Assembly (NCBI GenBank): GCA_021784515.1 | Contig: JAJXSP010000003.1 | Location: 1-32,450, forward strand | Source of the DNA: Myxococcales bacterium | GTDB lineage: Bacteria > Myxococcota_A > Polyangia > Palsa-1104 > SHYY01 | Direction of reading: 5' to 3' | DNA: 32,450 nt | Part shown: one piece after another, positions 1 to 8,111 of the stretch | Position numbering within the stretch: position 1 is the first letter of the stretch | How the letters are laid out: each line of letters begins with the position of its first letter | Translations under genes and position numbers: made by a program | Notes under the pieces: generated by a model | What the model was told of the DNA's origin: nothing | The model's database searches: none | What the model saw: the letters and a program-made list of their open reading frames with translations, nothing else

Positions 1-836
1 AGCGAGCCCAGCGTGAGGATGAGATAGGCCCACATGTTGCGCTTCTCACGCCGATCGCGGTGGGTGACCGTCAAATAAATCAGCGTCGCCGCCACGAGCG
101 CACAAATGCCCTTCACGAGCCTTTCGGTGATGTTCGGGACCTGCAGCAGGATCCAGACGACGGGGACGAGGACGACCAGCACCGCAAGACCCGCGAGCAG
201 GCGCAGCCGGAACTTCTTCGCCGTGGCATCGAGCAGCGGCGTATTCCGATCGACCAACGACTTCCAGGCGATCGCCGCGAAGACGATCGCCAGGAAATTG
301 CCGAGCGTGGCGAAGATGAACAGCCGCGAATAGCTCTCGGTCGCCTGGTAGTGCCCGGCGACGGTGAAGCCGATGAAGAAGCCGATGTTCATGCCGGCGT
401 AGTTCCACAAAAAGGCCCCCTCGCGGCGGGGGTCCTCCGGCGTGAAGCGCTGGGTGAGCATCATGTTGATGCAGGTGACGTTGAGCCCGCTGCCGGTGAG
501 GAACAGCGCCAGCCCCCAATAGAACAGCACCGTGGTGCCCACCGCCATGGCCGCGCAGCCGAGCACCTGGAGCAGCATGCCGCCGACGAAGAGGTTGCGG
601 TTGCTGAGGAAGCGCCCGCCCAGATAGCCGCCGAACAGGTGCAGTCCGTAGTTGAACGCGCCGAAGACGCCCATGAGCGCGGTGGCTTCCTTGGCGGTCA
701 GGTGCAGGTGCTTGGTGCCGTACAGCACCAGCGTCGAGTACAGGACCGCAAAGCCAAGGGTGGCGAAGGTCTGGATGAAGAACAGCGCGCCAGTGCCCTC
801 GCGGATGAGGGCCAGCCTGCTCTTGAGTGGTGCCAA
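1..836 (-). CDS. POT/PTR2-like proton-coupled transporter (MFS), C-terminus beyond window
   Basis: Partial gene; about 278 N-terminal residues are visible and the frame stays open to the window edge. The translation shows alternating hydrophobic segments with MFS/POT-like features: an early REGTGALFFIQTFATLG helix, a GGYLGGRFL loop after helix 2, and GSGLNVTCINMMLTQRF followed by EDPRREGAF and WNYAGMNIGFF, the layout of the POT signature region. POT proteins import di- and tripeptides or related solutes with protons across the inner membrane; the substrate here is unknown. No ATG lies at the N-terminus. I chose TTG at 836 because AGGAGG sits at 842-847, five bases upstream. The family is usually about 450-500 residues, so roughly 40% is missing because of the window edge. 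A different MFS subfamily cannot be excluded. Confidence 0.78.
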   Translation of the reverse strand, partial: MAPLKSRLALIREGTGALFFIQTFATLGFAVLYSTLVLYGTKHLHLTAKEATALMGVFGAFNYGLHLFGGYLGGRFLSNRNLFVGGMLLQVLGCAAMAVGTTVLFYWGLALFLTGSGLNVTCINMMLTQRFTPEDPRREGAFLWNYAGMNIGFFIGFTVAGHYQATESYSRLFIFATLGNFLAIVFAAIAWKSLVDRNTPLLDATAKKFRLRLLAGLAVLVVLVPVVWILLQVPNITERLVKGICALVAATLIYLTVTHRDRREKRNMWAYLILTLGS

Positions 837-1017
837 CGGTGCCTCCTGCGCGGTGAAGGTCGGTCCTGGATTGTCGAGCGAGGTCGAGGTGCAAACAAGG
901 GATCCACGCTCGCCTCGTGGGCCCCGGCGGCTGTCGCCGGCGGCAGCTTGCCGCGGAAGACGCCCCCCATGCAATGGCCGAATGGCCGCGCTCCCCATCC
1001 CCGCGCGTGGGCCCGAG
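837..1017. other. leader region of the transporter gene, no gene seen
   Basis: This holds the Shine-Dalgarno AGGAGG (842-847, minus strand) for the transporter and GC-rich sequence without a convincing coding frame. Open frames on both strands here have poor codon use and no recognisable protein. It joins the repeat array at 1018. Confidence 0.4.
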
Positions 1018-1142
1018 CGAACGTCACCACACGCTGGGGGGACGGTCTTGACTTTCGCCGCGAGTGGGCCCGGGGCGGGCGAGCGAAAGTCAAAGCCGTC
1101 CCTCGTCTGACTACGTGAGGCGGCTTTGGCCTTCGAACGTCA
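1018..1142 (+). repeat. hairpin repeat unit A (125-bp period)
   Basis: First copy of a tandem repeat. It opens with CGAACGTCACCACACGCTGG, then a left arm GGGACGGTCTTGACTTTCGC (1039-1058), a loop of about 24 bases, and a right arm GCGAAAGTCAAAGCCGTCCC (1083-1102) complementary at 18 of 20 positions. The tail CCCTCGTCTGACT follows. The next copy starts 125 bp later. Non-coding hairpin element of unknown role. Confidence 0.75.
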
Positions 1143-1253
1143 CGAACGTCCCCACACGCTGGGGGGACGGTCTTGACTTTCGCCGAGGGTGGGGCGGTCG
1201 CAGGCGAGCGAAGGTCAAGGCCGTCCCTCGTCTGACTCGCGACGTTCGTGACG
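1143..1253 (+). repeat. hairpin repeat unit B
   Basis: Second copy in the same orientation, beginning CGAACGTCCCCACACGCTGG. Arms GGGACGGTCTTGACTTTCGC (1164-1183) and GCGAAGGTCAAGGCCGTCCC (1208-1227) differ from perfect complementarity only at two positions, which would be G-U pairs in plus-strand RNA, so the 20-bp stem could pair fully. The unit is also flanked by a perfect 13-bp outer inverted repeat, CGTCACGAACGTC (1138-1150) and GACGTTCGTGACG (1241-1253). Confidence 0.75.
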
Positions 1254-1260
1254 CCCGAAC

Positions 1261-1362
1261 GACGAGGGACGCGTGTTTTGTTTCCTCGCCCCGCCCTCCC
1301 CGAGTCACAATCGGGTTCAGCCGCACGCGAAGAAACGAAACACCGTTCCCCCAGCGTGTGCG
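1261..1362 (-). repeat. hairpin repeat unit C, inverted and diverged
   Basis: Read on the minus strand this has the same architecture as units A and B: head CACACGCTGGGGG, a stem, then tail CCCTCGTC. The stem sequence is different but still self-complementary: plus-strand arms GTGTTTTGTTTCCTCGC (1273-1289) and GCGAAGAAACGAAACAC (1327-1343), 15 of 17 paired. Conserved flanks with a changed but still paired stem point to selection on structure. Confidence 0.65.
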
Positions 1363-1428
1363 TCCTGGAAACATATGCGTTCCCTCATTCCGTCCTACTC
1401 GAAGGGCAGGCTCACGGCGGGCGGCGAG

Positions 1429-1455
1429 CAGCCTGGGGCCCGCAAGGGCCCCGGC
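1429..1455 (-). terminator. GC-rich hairpin after the hybrid kinase gene
   Basis: AGCCTGGGGCCC, loop GCAA, then GGGCCCCGGCT pair over 11 bp with one bulged base. It lies 8 bases beyond the kinase stop codon at 1463 in the direction of its transcription. There is no T-run, so it may act as a mRNA 3' stabiliser or a factor-assisted terminator. Confidence 0.5.
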
Positions 1456-1462
1456 TGACCCG

Positions 1463-3568
1463 TCAGGCCAGCGAGTGCGCCGCCGCCCCTTCGCGGCACG
1501 ACGCGATGCAGGCGCAGAGCTTGTCGACGTCCACCGGCTTGGTGAGGTGGTGGTCGAAGCCGACCTCGAGCGAGCGCCGGCGGTCTTCGGGACGCCCGTA
1601 GCCGGTGACCGCGATCAGCGCGGCGCCCGCCGTCTCGGGGTGCGCGCGGAGGTGGGTCGCCACGTCGTAGCCATCCATCCCGGGCAGCCCGAGATCGAGC
1701 AGCACGGCGTCGGGCCGCATCGCGGCCGCCGCCTCGAGCGCGGCGAGCCCGTCGTAGGCGACCGCCACCTCGTAGCCGCAGCTCTCGAGCACGTCGTGCA
1801 GCATCGTCGCCGCGTCCACGTTGTCGTCCACCACGAGCACGCGCAGCGCTTCGCGCACCGTCGGCGCGCGCCACGCGACGGGAGCGGGCGCCGGCGCCAC
1901 CGCGCCGTCGAGTGCGGGCAGCCGCACCACGAACTCGCTGCCGCGACCCGGCCCGTCGCTCTGGGCGGCGACGCGGCCGCCGTGCATCTCCACCAGGCTC
2001 CGCACCAGCGTCAGGCCGAGGCCCAGGCCGCCGCGCGTCCGGTCGAGCGAGCGATCGGCCTGGTAGAAGCGATCGAACACGTGCGGCAGCTCGTCGTGCG
2101 TCATCCCCTCGCCGGTGTCGCGCACGCGCAGCACCGCCTCGTCGCCCTCGCGGCCGATCTCGATCGCGATCCGCCCGCCGCGCGGCGTGAACTTCGAGGC
2201 GTTGTGCAGCAGGTTCACCACCACCTGCTCGATGCGCACCGGGTCGGCGTCGATCCACGGCGGCTCCGGAGTGGAGCGCACCTCGAGTGCGAGCTCCTTG
2301 CCCTCGATGATGCTCTCCATGCACTCCGCCGCGGCGTTGGCCACCACGCCGAGGTCGACCGGGCGGCGCCGCAGCTCGATCGCGCCGCGGCCGACGCGCG
2401 ACAGATCGAGCACGTCGTCGAGCAGCCGCGCCATGTGCACCACCTGCCGCTCGAGCACGCCCTGGGCGCGCGTCACCTCCGGATCGGGGCTGCCGCGCCG
2501 ACGAAGGAGCTGCGCCGCGTTGCTCATCGCGCCGAGCGGGTTGCGCAGCTCGTGGGCGAGCATGGCGAGGAACTCGTCCTTGCGCCGATCCATCTCGCAC
2601 GCCTCGCGGTACAGCCGCGCCTTCTCGACGACGAGCGCGGCCTGGTGGGCGAAGCGCTCGGCGAGCGCGAGGTCCGCCCCGCCGAAGCTCCGCCCCGAGG
2701 GACCGGTGGCCAGGGCGAGCACGCCCACGATGGCGTGCCCGGCGTCGAGCGGCACGACCATCCACGAGCGCAGCCCGAGGGCGCCAAGGCCGGGGCGCGC
2801 CGGGTCGACCGCGGCGGCGGCGCGGTCGGCGTCGGTGGCCCGCCCGATGAGGAGCGGCCGTCCGGATCGCACCGCCTCGACGATGGGGTGCCCGGCGGGG
2901 AGGCGTTCGCTCGGCGCCTGCGCCGTGGCCATCGGCACATCGAGGCCCTCGTGGCCCACGTGCTCGAGGCGGACCTCGCCGCCATCGCCGACGGTGTAGA
3001 ACGCGCACCAGTCGGCGAGCCGCGGGACGGCCGCCTCGGCGATGCGCCGCGCGGTCGTGTCGTAGTCGAGCGATCCGGCGAGCACCTTGTCCGCGTCGAC
3101 CAGCAGCTCGACGCGTCGCAGCGCCTCCTCGGCCGCGACGCGCGCCGCCCGCTCCTCGGCCAGCTGCAGCGTCCGCTCGCTGTACTGCTGCCGCTCGATC
3201 GCATAGCGGAGCGCACGCTCGAGCACCGATCCGTACGTCGCGGCCTTCACGAGGTAGTCCTGCGCGCCCTCGGCCAGCGCGCGGCGCCCCAGCGCCTCGT
3301 CGTCGAGCCCGGTGAGCACGATCACCGGCAGCAGCGGCGCGGCGGCGTGGATCCGCCGCAGACCGTCGAGCCCGGTGGCGTCGGGCAGCGAGAGGTCGAG
3401 CAGCACCGCGTCGAAGCGCTCGGCCGCGAGCCGCTCGAGCGCGACGCCGACGCGCTCGACGACCTCGACACCGCCGGCGCCGGCGCCGACCGCCAGCCGC
3501 ACGAGGTCGGCGTCGCCCCCATCGTCCTCCACCAACAGGTACCGCTCGCTGCTGATCGCGTCTCCCAT
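1463..3568 (-). CDS. hybrid histidine kinase, REC-GAF-HisKA-HATPase-REC
   Basis: A 701-residue soluble signalling protein. The N-terminal receiver (about 8-125) has the acidic pair EDD at 14-16 and phospho-acceptor D58 in [11 protein letters not shown] coiled stretch (about 130-155) leads to a GAF domain (about 155-320). The HisKA domain carries H339 in [11 protein letters not shown]. The ATPase domain has the N-box with N456, the G1 box DTGEGM (484-489) and the G2 box GGLGLGL (513-519). The C-terminal receiver has D625 in [13 protein letters not shown]. No membrane segment or signal peptide is seen, so it acts in the cytoplasm. No partner regulator is adjacent; the divergent neighbour is a membrane protein. 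GGAG lies about 8 bases before the ATG at 3568. Signal and output are unknown. Confidence 0.93.
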   Translation of the reverse strand: MGDAISSERYLLVEDDGGDADLVRLAVGAGAGGVEVVERVGVALERLAAERFDAVLLDLSLPDATGLDGLRRIHAAAPLLPVIVLTGLDDEALGRRALAEGAQDYLVKAATYGSVLERALRYAIERQQYSERTLQLAEERAARVAAEEALRRVELLVDADKVLAGSLDYDTTARRIAEAAVPRLADWCAFYTVGDGGEVRLEHVGHEGLDVPMATAQAPSERLPAGHPIVEAVRSGRPLLIGRATDADRAAAAVDPARPGLGALGLRSWMVVPLDAGHAIVGVLALATGPSGRSFGGADLALAERFAHQAALVVEKARLYREACEMDRRKDEFLAMLAHELRNPLGAMSNAAQLLRRRGSPDPEVTRAQGVLERQVVHMARLLDDVLDLSRVGRGAIELRRRPVDLGVVANAAAECMESIIEGKELALEVRSTPEPPWIDADPVRIEQVVVNLLHNASKFTPRGGRIAIEIGREGDEAVLRVRDTGEGMTHDELPHVFDRFYQADRSLDRTRGGLGLGLTLVRSLVEMHGGRVAAQSDGPGRGSEFVVRLPALDGAVAPAPAPVAWRAPTVREALRVLVVDDNVDAATMLHDVLESCGYEVAVAYDGLAALEAAAAMRPDAVLLDLGLPGMDGYDVATHLRAHPETAGAALIAVTGYGRPEDRRRSLEVGFDHHLTKPVDVDKLCACIASCREGAAAHSLA

Positions 3569-3626
3569 TCACCCACTCCCGCCCGCGACGCCCCGATGCC
3601 TTCCTGCCGTCGCCGCGAAGGCGCTG

Positions 3627-3655
3627 AACTGTGTGAGGGAACTGCGCACTGTCAA
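3627..3655 (-). promoter_or_regulatory. weak sigma-70-like promoter candidate for the hybrid kinase
   Basis: On the minus strand a perfect TTGACA (3655-3650) is followed 17 bases later by ACAGTT (3632-3627), a poor -10 match. The TTGAC also belongs to a dyad GTCAAG (3651-3656) / CTTGAC (3664-3669). Position about 60 bases before the kinase start fits, but the -10 is weak. Confidence 0.22.
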
Positions 3656-3768
3656 GGCACGGACTTGACGCGCCCCCCCGCGGACCGAGGTTGTCTGGAA
3701 CGCCGCTGCGGGGAGCGACGGGCGACCGCAGGCGCAGCGGGTCTGTGCGATGCATCGCTCGGACGGGC

Positions 3769-4371
3769 ATGACTCCCCACCCCGTCCGGTTCCGCGTCGC
3801 ACCCCCGCCGCGGCTGGAGCGCGTCCACGTCGTGATCCGACTGGCGTTCCTCCTGTCGCTCGGGTTGATCGGCTGGCCGTCGCTCGGCTGGCTGTTCTAC
3901 CTCGCGCTGCCCGCGGTCGCCGCCTTGCTGGTCTCGCAGAAGGGCAGCGCACGCTACCTCGCCGAGGACGCTCCCGCGATCGCGCGCGCGCTGCGCTGGG
4001 TGGCCGCGGCGTTCGCCTACCTGTGGCTGCTCACGGACGCCTTCCCGACCGACGCGAAGGGCGGCCCCGTCGAGCTCGAGGTGGAGACGGGCGGCGCGCC
4101 GACGCCCGGCTCGGCGCTGCTCCGGTTGCTGTACAGCATCCCCGCGTTCTTCGTCCTGGCGCTGCTGTCGATCGCCACCGCGCTGCTGTGGATCGTCGGC
4201 GCGATCGCGATCCTGGCATGGGAGCGGGTGCCGGCGGTGGTCTCCGACGTCCTCGCGCTCACGCTGCGCTACCAGCTGCGGCTGATCGCCTATCACCTGT
4301 CGCTCGTCGACAGCTACCCCTCCTTCGCGGAGGCGCCGCTCACGCAGGTGCCGAACCAGGGCGCTGCCTGA
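3769..4371 (+). CDS. DUF4389 domain membrane protein
   Basis: A 200-residue integral membrane protein. It has hydrophobic segments near residues 22-55, 75-90 and two around 115-155. The late segment RYQLRLIAYHLSLVDSYPSF matches the characteristic DUF4389 ending, where a membrane stretch is followed by an Arg-Tyr-Gln helix and a D-x-YP-x-F motif. The function of this family is not known. I chose the ATG at 3769, which gives the normal N-terminus TPHPVRFRV; the frame also opens earlier at 3691, but that extension is Arg-rich and looks non-coding. It overlaps the next gene by one base (TGATG), so the two are probably translated together. Confidence 0.8.
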   Translation: MTPHPVRFRVAPPPRLERVHVVIRLAFLLSLGLIGWPSLGWLFYLALPAVAALLVSQKGSARYLAEDAPAIARALRWVAAAFAYLWLLTDAFPTDAKGGPVELEVETGGAPTPGSALLRLLYSIPAFFVLALLSIATALLWIVGAIAILAWERVPAVVSDVLALTLRYQLRLIAYHLSLVDSYPSFAEAPLTQVPNQGAA

Positions 4372-4565
4372 TGGATGGGACGCCGATCGAACGCGTCGCG
4401 CCGGCCCGCGAGCGGCGAGGTGGAGCCTCGTCCACCACCAGCATCGGAGGGATGCTCTGGTTCGGCGGGTGGCTGTTCACCGTCGGGTTCGTGAAGCTGG
4501 TGTGGTGGAAGGTCCTGCTCGCGCTCGTGCTGTGGCCCTACTTCCTCGGCACCGCGGCCCGCTGA
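4371..4565 (+). CDS. small single-pass or two-pass membrane protein, coupled to DUF4389 gene
   Basis: A 64-residue protein whose ATG shares its A with the TGA stop of the DUF4389 gene, a classic coupling arrangement. The N-terminal 27 residues are polar. Residues about 29-60 form two short hydrophobic stretches rich in Trp, Phe and Leu (MLWFGGWLFTVGFVKLVWWK, then VLLALVLWPYFLG). I do not recognise a family. The context suggests a membrane partner of the DUF4389 protein. The open frame itself extends upstream in an Arg-rich non-coding stretch, so the coupled ATG is the natural start. Confidence 0.6.
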   Translation: MDGTPIERVAPARERRGGASSTTSIGGMLWFGGWLFTVGFVKLVWWKVLLALVLWPYFLGTAAR

Positions 4566-4698
4566 ACATCCGCAAGAGCATCGTCGAGGCCTCTCCGGGT
4601 GAGGGAGGGCAGGAGCCGTCGACGGACGCCTCGCGGGCGGCTCGACGACGCCGGTTTGCCTGCCTTGCGGTCGCGTGTTGCCGCCCGACATCCCTCGC

Positions 4699-5406
4699 GT
4701 GGACGTCACGAGAAAGGTCGTGGCGCTGACGCTCGGCGCTGCCGTTGTCGTCGGTGCCGAAGCGCTCGGCGGATTCGCCGGGGGGTGCGTTGACACCGAT
4801 CTGGCGGAGCCCCCGCCCGCGGTGTTCGCGCTCTTCGATCCATCGACCACGCCGCCGACGATCCCGCTGCCGAACGACATCACGATGACGGCGGCGCAGC
4901 CGGACAGCGTGGCGCACTCCTCGTTCAGCGGGCCCGTCGACCGGAGCACCCTGCGGGCGGGCACCGTGATGGTGATCGACGCCACCACCTCGGCGCCCCT
5001 CATCATGGCCAGCTTCGCGCTCGACGAGATGGCGACGACGCTCGATGTGTCGCCGCCGACCGGGGGATGGCCCGTCGGCCACCGGATCGCGGTGGTGGTG
5101 CGCGGCAGCCCGGGCGGGCTGGTCGGCGCTAAGGGCGAGCCGGTGGTCGCGTCGCCGGCGTTCTACCTGGTGCGCTCGACGTCGCCGCTGGTGCAGTGCC
5201 CTGCCACCGGGCCGTGCGTCTCGACGACGCCGCTCCTGACCGCACAGCAGGCGTTCGTCCTCGAGCAGCTGCGGGTCGCGCTCGCGCCGCTGCTCGACTC
5301 GGTACAGGCGCTCGGCGTGCCGCGTAGCGAGATCGTCCTCGCCTGGACCTTCACCGTTGGCCCGCCCGTCGGAGCGACCGACGCGGGCGCACTCCCGAGA
5401 GGTTGA
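4699..5406 (+). CDS. VolA-N-like (Lipase_bact_N type) lipoprotein without a lipase domain
   Basis: About 235 residues from the GTG at 4699 (a GTG at 4675 would add 8). The N-terminus has a basic start, a hydrophobic core and a lipobox-like FAGGC, so a lipoprotein is likely. The mature part begins with FDPSTTPPTIPLPNDITM, then a beta-rich stretch with PVDRSTLRAGTVMVID and HRIAVVVRG. This resembles the N-terminal domain of bacterial virulence-type lipases such as Vibrio VolA (F-P, IP-x-PND motif), and homologous N-termini occur in larger delta-proteobacterial surface proteins. In VolA an alpha/beta-hydrolase domain follows; here the protein stops and a FadL-family gene begins 3 bases later, matching the known volA-fadL pairing. 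The family assignment is from memory of motifs and is tentative. Confidence 0.6.
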   Translation: MDVTRKVVALTLGAAVVVGAEALGGFAGGCVDTDLAEPPPAVFALFDPSTTPPTIPLPNDITMTAAQPDSVAHSSFSGPVDRSTLRAGTVMVIDATTSAPLIMASFALDEMATTLDVSPPTGGWPVGHRIAVVVRGSPGGLVGAKGEPVVASPAFYLVRSTSPLVQCPATGPCVSTTPLLTAQQAFVLEQLRVALAPLLDSVQALGVPRSEIVLAWTFTVGPPVGATDAGALPRG

Positions 5407-5409
5407 CGA

Positions 5410-6672
5410 ATGCGGATCGATCGGCATTACGTCTCGATCGCGCTCGCGCTGCTTCTGGCGCCGGCGATCGCGCGCGGCGGCGGCTACGAGATCGCCGAGC
5501 AGGGGGCGGCGGCGACCTCGATGGCCGGCGCTTTCACCGCCAAGGCCGACGACGCCTCGGCGATCTTCTACAACGCCGCCGGCCTGGCCCAGCTGCGCGG
5601 GCTGCACCTGTACCTCGGCGCCACGCTGGTGAACTCGCAGGTGACGGCGGATGACGCGTCGAAGACGTTCCTCCCCGAGGGCAGCGCCAAGACGGGCGTG
5701 GTCGCGCAGGTGATGCCGAACTTCTACGCCGCGTACGGGTTCAGCCCCGGCATCACGCTCGGCATCGGCATCTTCAGTCACTACGGCCTGAGCCTCAGCT
5801 GGCCCTCCGACTGGGGAGGCCGCTCGCTGGTCCGGGACGTCACGCTGCGCACCGTGAACATCAGCCCGAGCATCGCCTGGCAGGTGCTGCCGTTCCTCTT
5901 CATCGGCGGCGGGATCGACGTGATCTCGGGCTCGGCCGACCTCACGCGCACCATGGCGCTCGACGCCACGACGGAGGCGGAGTTGCGCTTCCGCGGCAAC
6001 GACACCGCCATCGGCGGCAACGTGGGCCTCCTCATCGTCACGCCGCGCAAGGGCGCGATGCCGCCGATCCACCTCGGCTTCTCGTATCGCACCGGGCCCG
6101 ACCTCGACTTCGGCGGCGGCCGCCTCAGCATCTCCTCGCCGATCGAGCTGTCGCAGGTGCTGCGCGACGTGCGCGCCGCGGCGACCGTGCCGATGCCCGA
6201 TCGGATCGCCGTCGCCTTGGGCGTCCGCCCCGTCGACCGCCTGTTCCTCACGGCGGAGTTCGACTGGGTCCACTGGTCGGACTTCCAGAGCCTCACCGTC
6301 ACGCCGACCGGCGGCTCGCTCCCGCCGCAGACCATCCCGGAGAACTGGCGCGACGGCTACACGGTGCGCGGCGCCGGCGAGGTGCTGGTCGGTCCGGTCG
6401 CGCTCCGCCTCGGCGCGGGCTTCGACTGGTCGCCGGCCGCCGAGAGCACGCTCAACCCGATCGTCCCCGACTCCAACCGCGTCTTCGTCGGCGCCGGCGT
6501 GGGCATCAACCTGCCGCGCCACCTCCTGATCGACATCGGCCTGCTCGGCGTGGACTTCCTCCAACGCACGAGCACGCTGCCGCAGTTCCCCGTCGAGTAT
6601 TCGAACTGGGCGGTGTTGACGACCGTCGCGCTCGGCTACCGCGGCAAGCCCGGGCCGGCGACGCACCCCTGA
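5410..6672 (+). CDS. FadL/OmpP1/TodX-family outer-membrane transporter
   Basis: A 420-residue outer-membrane beta-barrel. A signal peptide (1 to about 22, ending near AIARGG) is followed directly by the FadL N-terminal hatch motif GYEIAEQGAAATSMAGAFTA, then ADDASAIFYNAAGLAQL, which is diagnostic. The remainder shows alternating amphipathic strands typical of the 14-strand barrel and ends with hydrophobic strand VLTTVALGY. FadL proteins carry long-chain fatty acids and other hydrophobic compounds across the outer membrane. The start lies 3 bases after the stop of the VolA-N-like lipoprotein gene, with a GAGAGG ribosome site inside that gene, so the two are co-translated and may act together in lipid uptake. 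Confidence 0.9.
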   Translation: MRIDRHYVSIALALLLAPAIARGGGYEIAEQGAAATSMAGAFTAKADDASAIFYNAAGLAQLRGLHLYLGATLVNSQVTADDASKTFLPEGSAKTGVVAQVMPNFYAAYGFSPGITLGIGIFSHYGLSLSWPSDWGGRSLVRDVTLRTVNISPSIAWQVLPFLFIGGGIDVISGSADLTRTMALDATTEAELRFRGNDTAIGGNVGLLIVTPRKGAMPPIHLGFSYRTGPDLDFGGGRLSISSPIELSQVLRDVRAAATVPMPDRIAVALGVRPVDRLFLTAEFDWVHWSDFQSLTVTPTGGSLPPQTIPENWRDGYTVRGAGEVLVGPVALRLGAGFDWSPAAESTLNPIVPDSNRVFVGAGVGINLPRHLLIDIGLLGVDFLQRTSTLPQFPVEYSNWAVLTTVALGYRGKPGPATHP

Positions 6673-6791
6673 TCGCCCGCGGCGTCCGGGTCGAGAGCAC
6701 TTCACCCTGCCCCCTGCTGCACGATCGGCACGCTCCGTCAGCCTGATCCCGTCCCGCGAGCGGCGGCCTCCGAAGTGCAGCCCCTCGGCGC

Positions 6792-7064
6792 ATGGGAATC
6801 ATCACGTGGATCCTCTTCGGTCTGATCGCCGGCGCGGTCGCCAAGGCCCTCCATCCGGGGCGTGACCCGGGCGGCATCGTCCTCACGATGCTCATCGGGA
6901 TTCTCGGCGCCTTCATCGGCGGCATCATCGGCCAGGCGATCTTCGGAGCCGGCGTGACCGGCTTCAACGCCTGGAGCTTCCTGCTGGCGGTCCTGGGCTC
7001 GCTCCTGCTGCTGGTGATCTATCGCGCCGTCGTCGTCAACCGCGGCCGCCGCCGCACCGTGTGA
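6792..7064 (+). CDS. GlsB/YeaQ/YmgE-family stress-response membrane protein
   Basis: A 90-residue protein with three membrane segments (about 1-19, 27-52, 58-81). The pattern ITWILFGLIAGAVAKAL, then PGGIVLTMLIGILGAFIGG, is typical of the transglycosylase-associated / GlsB family of small inner-membrane proteins linked to general stress. Their exact function is unsettled. The stop codon overlaps a GTG of the next frame, and the CBS gene starts 32 bases later, so co-transcription is likely. Confidence 0.9.
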   Translation: MGIITWILFGLIAGAVAKALHPGRDPGGIVLTMLIGILGAFIGGIIGQAIFGAGVTGFNAWSFLLAVLGSLLLLVIYRAVVVNRGRRRTV

Positions 7065-7096
7065 GGTGGCGTGCGCGCTGCACCCGGCGAGAGGAC

Positions 7097-7531
7097 ATGA
7101 AGGTCCAGGACGTCATGATGAGCCCCGTCGAGACGGCGGCCGGCGACGACAGCGTGAAGTTGGCGGCGCTGCGCATGCGGGCGAGCGAGGTCGGCGTGCT
7201 CCCCGTGGTGGAGCAGGGTCAGGTGATCGGCATCCTCACCGATCGCGACATCACCGTGCGCGGCACGGCCGAGGGCAAGGACCCCGATCGGACGACGGTG
7301 CGCGAGCTGATGACCCCGCGGTTGATCGCCTGCGCGCCCGACGACGAGCTGTCCGACGCGGCGCGCCTGATGGTGGCCCACTCAGTGCGCCGGCTGCTTG
7401 TGCTCGACGCCCACGGCCAGCTCGTGGGCATCCTCTCGGTCGACGACCTCGCGGTGCTCGCGGCCGACGAGGGCGCGCCCGACGTGATCGCGCCGCCGGA
7501 GCTGGCGTCGCCGACCGGCGGGCCGCGGTAG
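7097..7531 (+). CDS. two-CBS-domain protein
   Basis: A 144-residue stand-alone CBS pair. The first CBS motif covers about 1-60 (KVQDVM at the start, then GVLPVVEQGQVIGILTDRDI), the second about 70-125 (LMTPRLIACAPDDELSDAA, then GQLVGILSVDDL). CBS pairs bind adenosine nucleotides or S-adenosyl compounds and regulate partners. Here there is no fused enzyme. I chose the ATG at 7097, preceded by GAGAGGA, because family members start with the KVxDVM segment; the upstream GTG at 7061 would add an Arg-rich tail. The gene converges on ybaK with only 4 bases between stops. Confidence 0.88.
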   Translation: MKVQDVMMSPVETAAGDDSVKLAALRMRASEVGVLPVVEQGQVIGILTDRDITVRGTAEGKDPDRTTVRELMTPRLIACAPDDELSDAARLMVAHSVRRLLVLDAHGQLVGILSVDDLAVLAADEGAPDVIAPPELASPTGGPR

Positions 7532-7535
7532 CGTT

Positions 7536-8018
7536 CTACTCCCGGCGCCGCGCGATCGGGCCGAGCGTCCCCCCGGTCGCGCGCAGGTACTCGGCCGGCG
7601 CCATCACCAGCTGCGTCCCGCGGACGCCCGCCGAGACCGCGATCTCGTCGCACAGCTCGATGGTGTCGTCGACGAAGACCGGGTAGTCGCGCTTCGCCCC
7701 GAGCGCCGTGCAGCCGCCGCGGAGGTAGCCGGTGAGCGGCTGGACCTCCTTCAGCGGGACCAGGTCCACCTTTCGATCGCCGCTCAGCCGCGCGAGCGCC
7801 TTTCCGTCCAACTCCGAATCGCCGGCGATCACCGCAAACACGACGCCCGTGCGATCGCCGCGCGCCACCAGCGTCTTGAACACCTGCTCGATGGGCATTC
7901 CGATCGCGGCGGCGACGTGCGCCGCGTCGAGGTGCTCTTCGTCGACGGGATAGTCCACGAGCCGGTAGGCGATTCCCAGCCCGTCGAGGATGCGCGCGGC
8001 GTTGGTCTTCGTGGCCAT
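7536..8018 (-). CDS. ybaK: YbaK/EbsC-type Cys-tRNA(Pro) deacylase
   Basis: A 160-residue protein with the YbaK fold pattern: TNAARILDGLGIAYRLVDYP at the N-terminus, then IEQVFKTLVARGD with the conserved Lys at about 48, a GDSELDGKALARLSGDRKV segment and GYLRGGCTALGAKRDYPVF. YbaK proteins hydrolyse Cys mischarged onto tRNA(Pro). Length is normal for the family. The ATG at 8018 fits the start; longer upstream extension on this strand is antisense to the WYL gene. It is divergent from the WYL gene, with 93 bases between the starts. Confidence 0.92.
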   Translation of the reverse strand: MATKTNAARILDGLGIAYRLVDYPVDEEHLDAAHVAAAIGMPIEQVFKTLVARGDRTGVVFAVIAGDSELDGKALARLSGDRKVDLVPLKEVQPLTGYLRGGCTALGAKRDYPVFVDDTIELCDEIAVSAGVRGTQLVMAPAEYLRATGGTLGPIARRRE

Positions 8019-8111
8019 TGCGCGCGCGACGATACCTCCGAATCCGCGGCCGCGTTGCACCGCCACCGTCGGGTCAGGCCGAATTGGACCCTCGCGAGGG
8101 CGGGTGCGAAG

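Noticed and set aside
46-894. Minus-strand 282-codon ATG frame in the transporter region
   Set aside because: A neighbouring minus frame from TTG 836 gives a convincing transporter with membrane helices; this one is His/Arg/Pro-rich.
1018-1362. CRISPR array or insertion sequence
   Set aside because: Only three long palindromic units with no regular short repeats and spacers, and no transposase frame inside or beside them.
1064-3772. Plus-strand open frame of about 900 codons opposite the hybrid kinase
   Set aside because: The minus frame has all kinase and receiver motifs; the plus frame is His/Arg-rich and also runs through the hairpin repeats.
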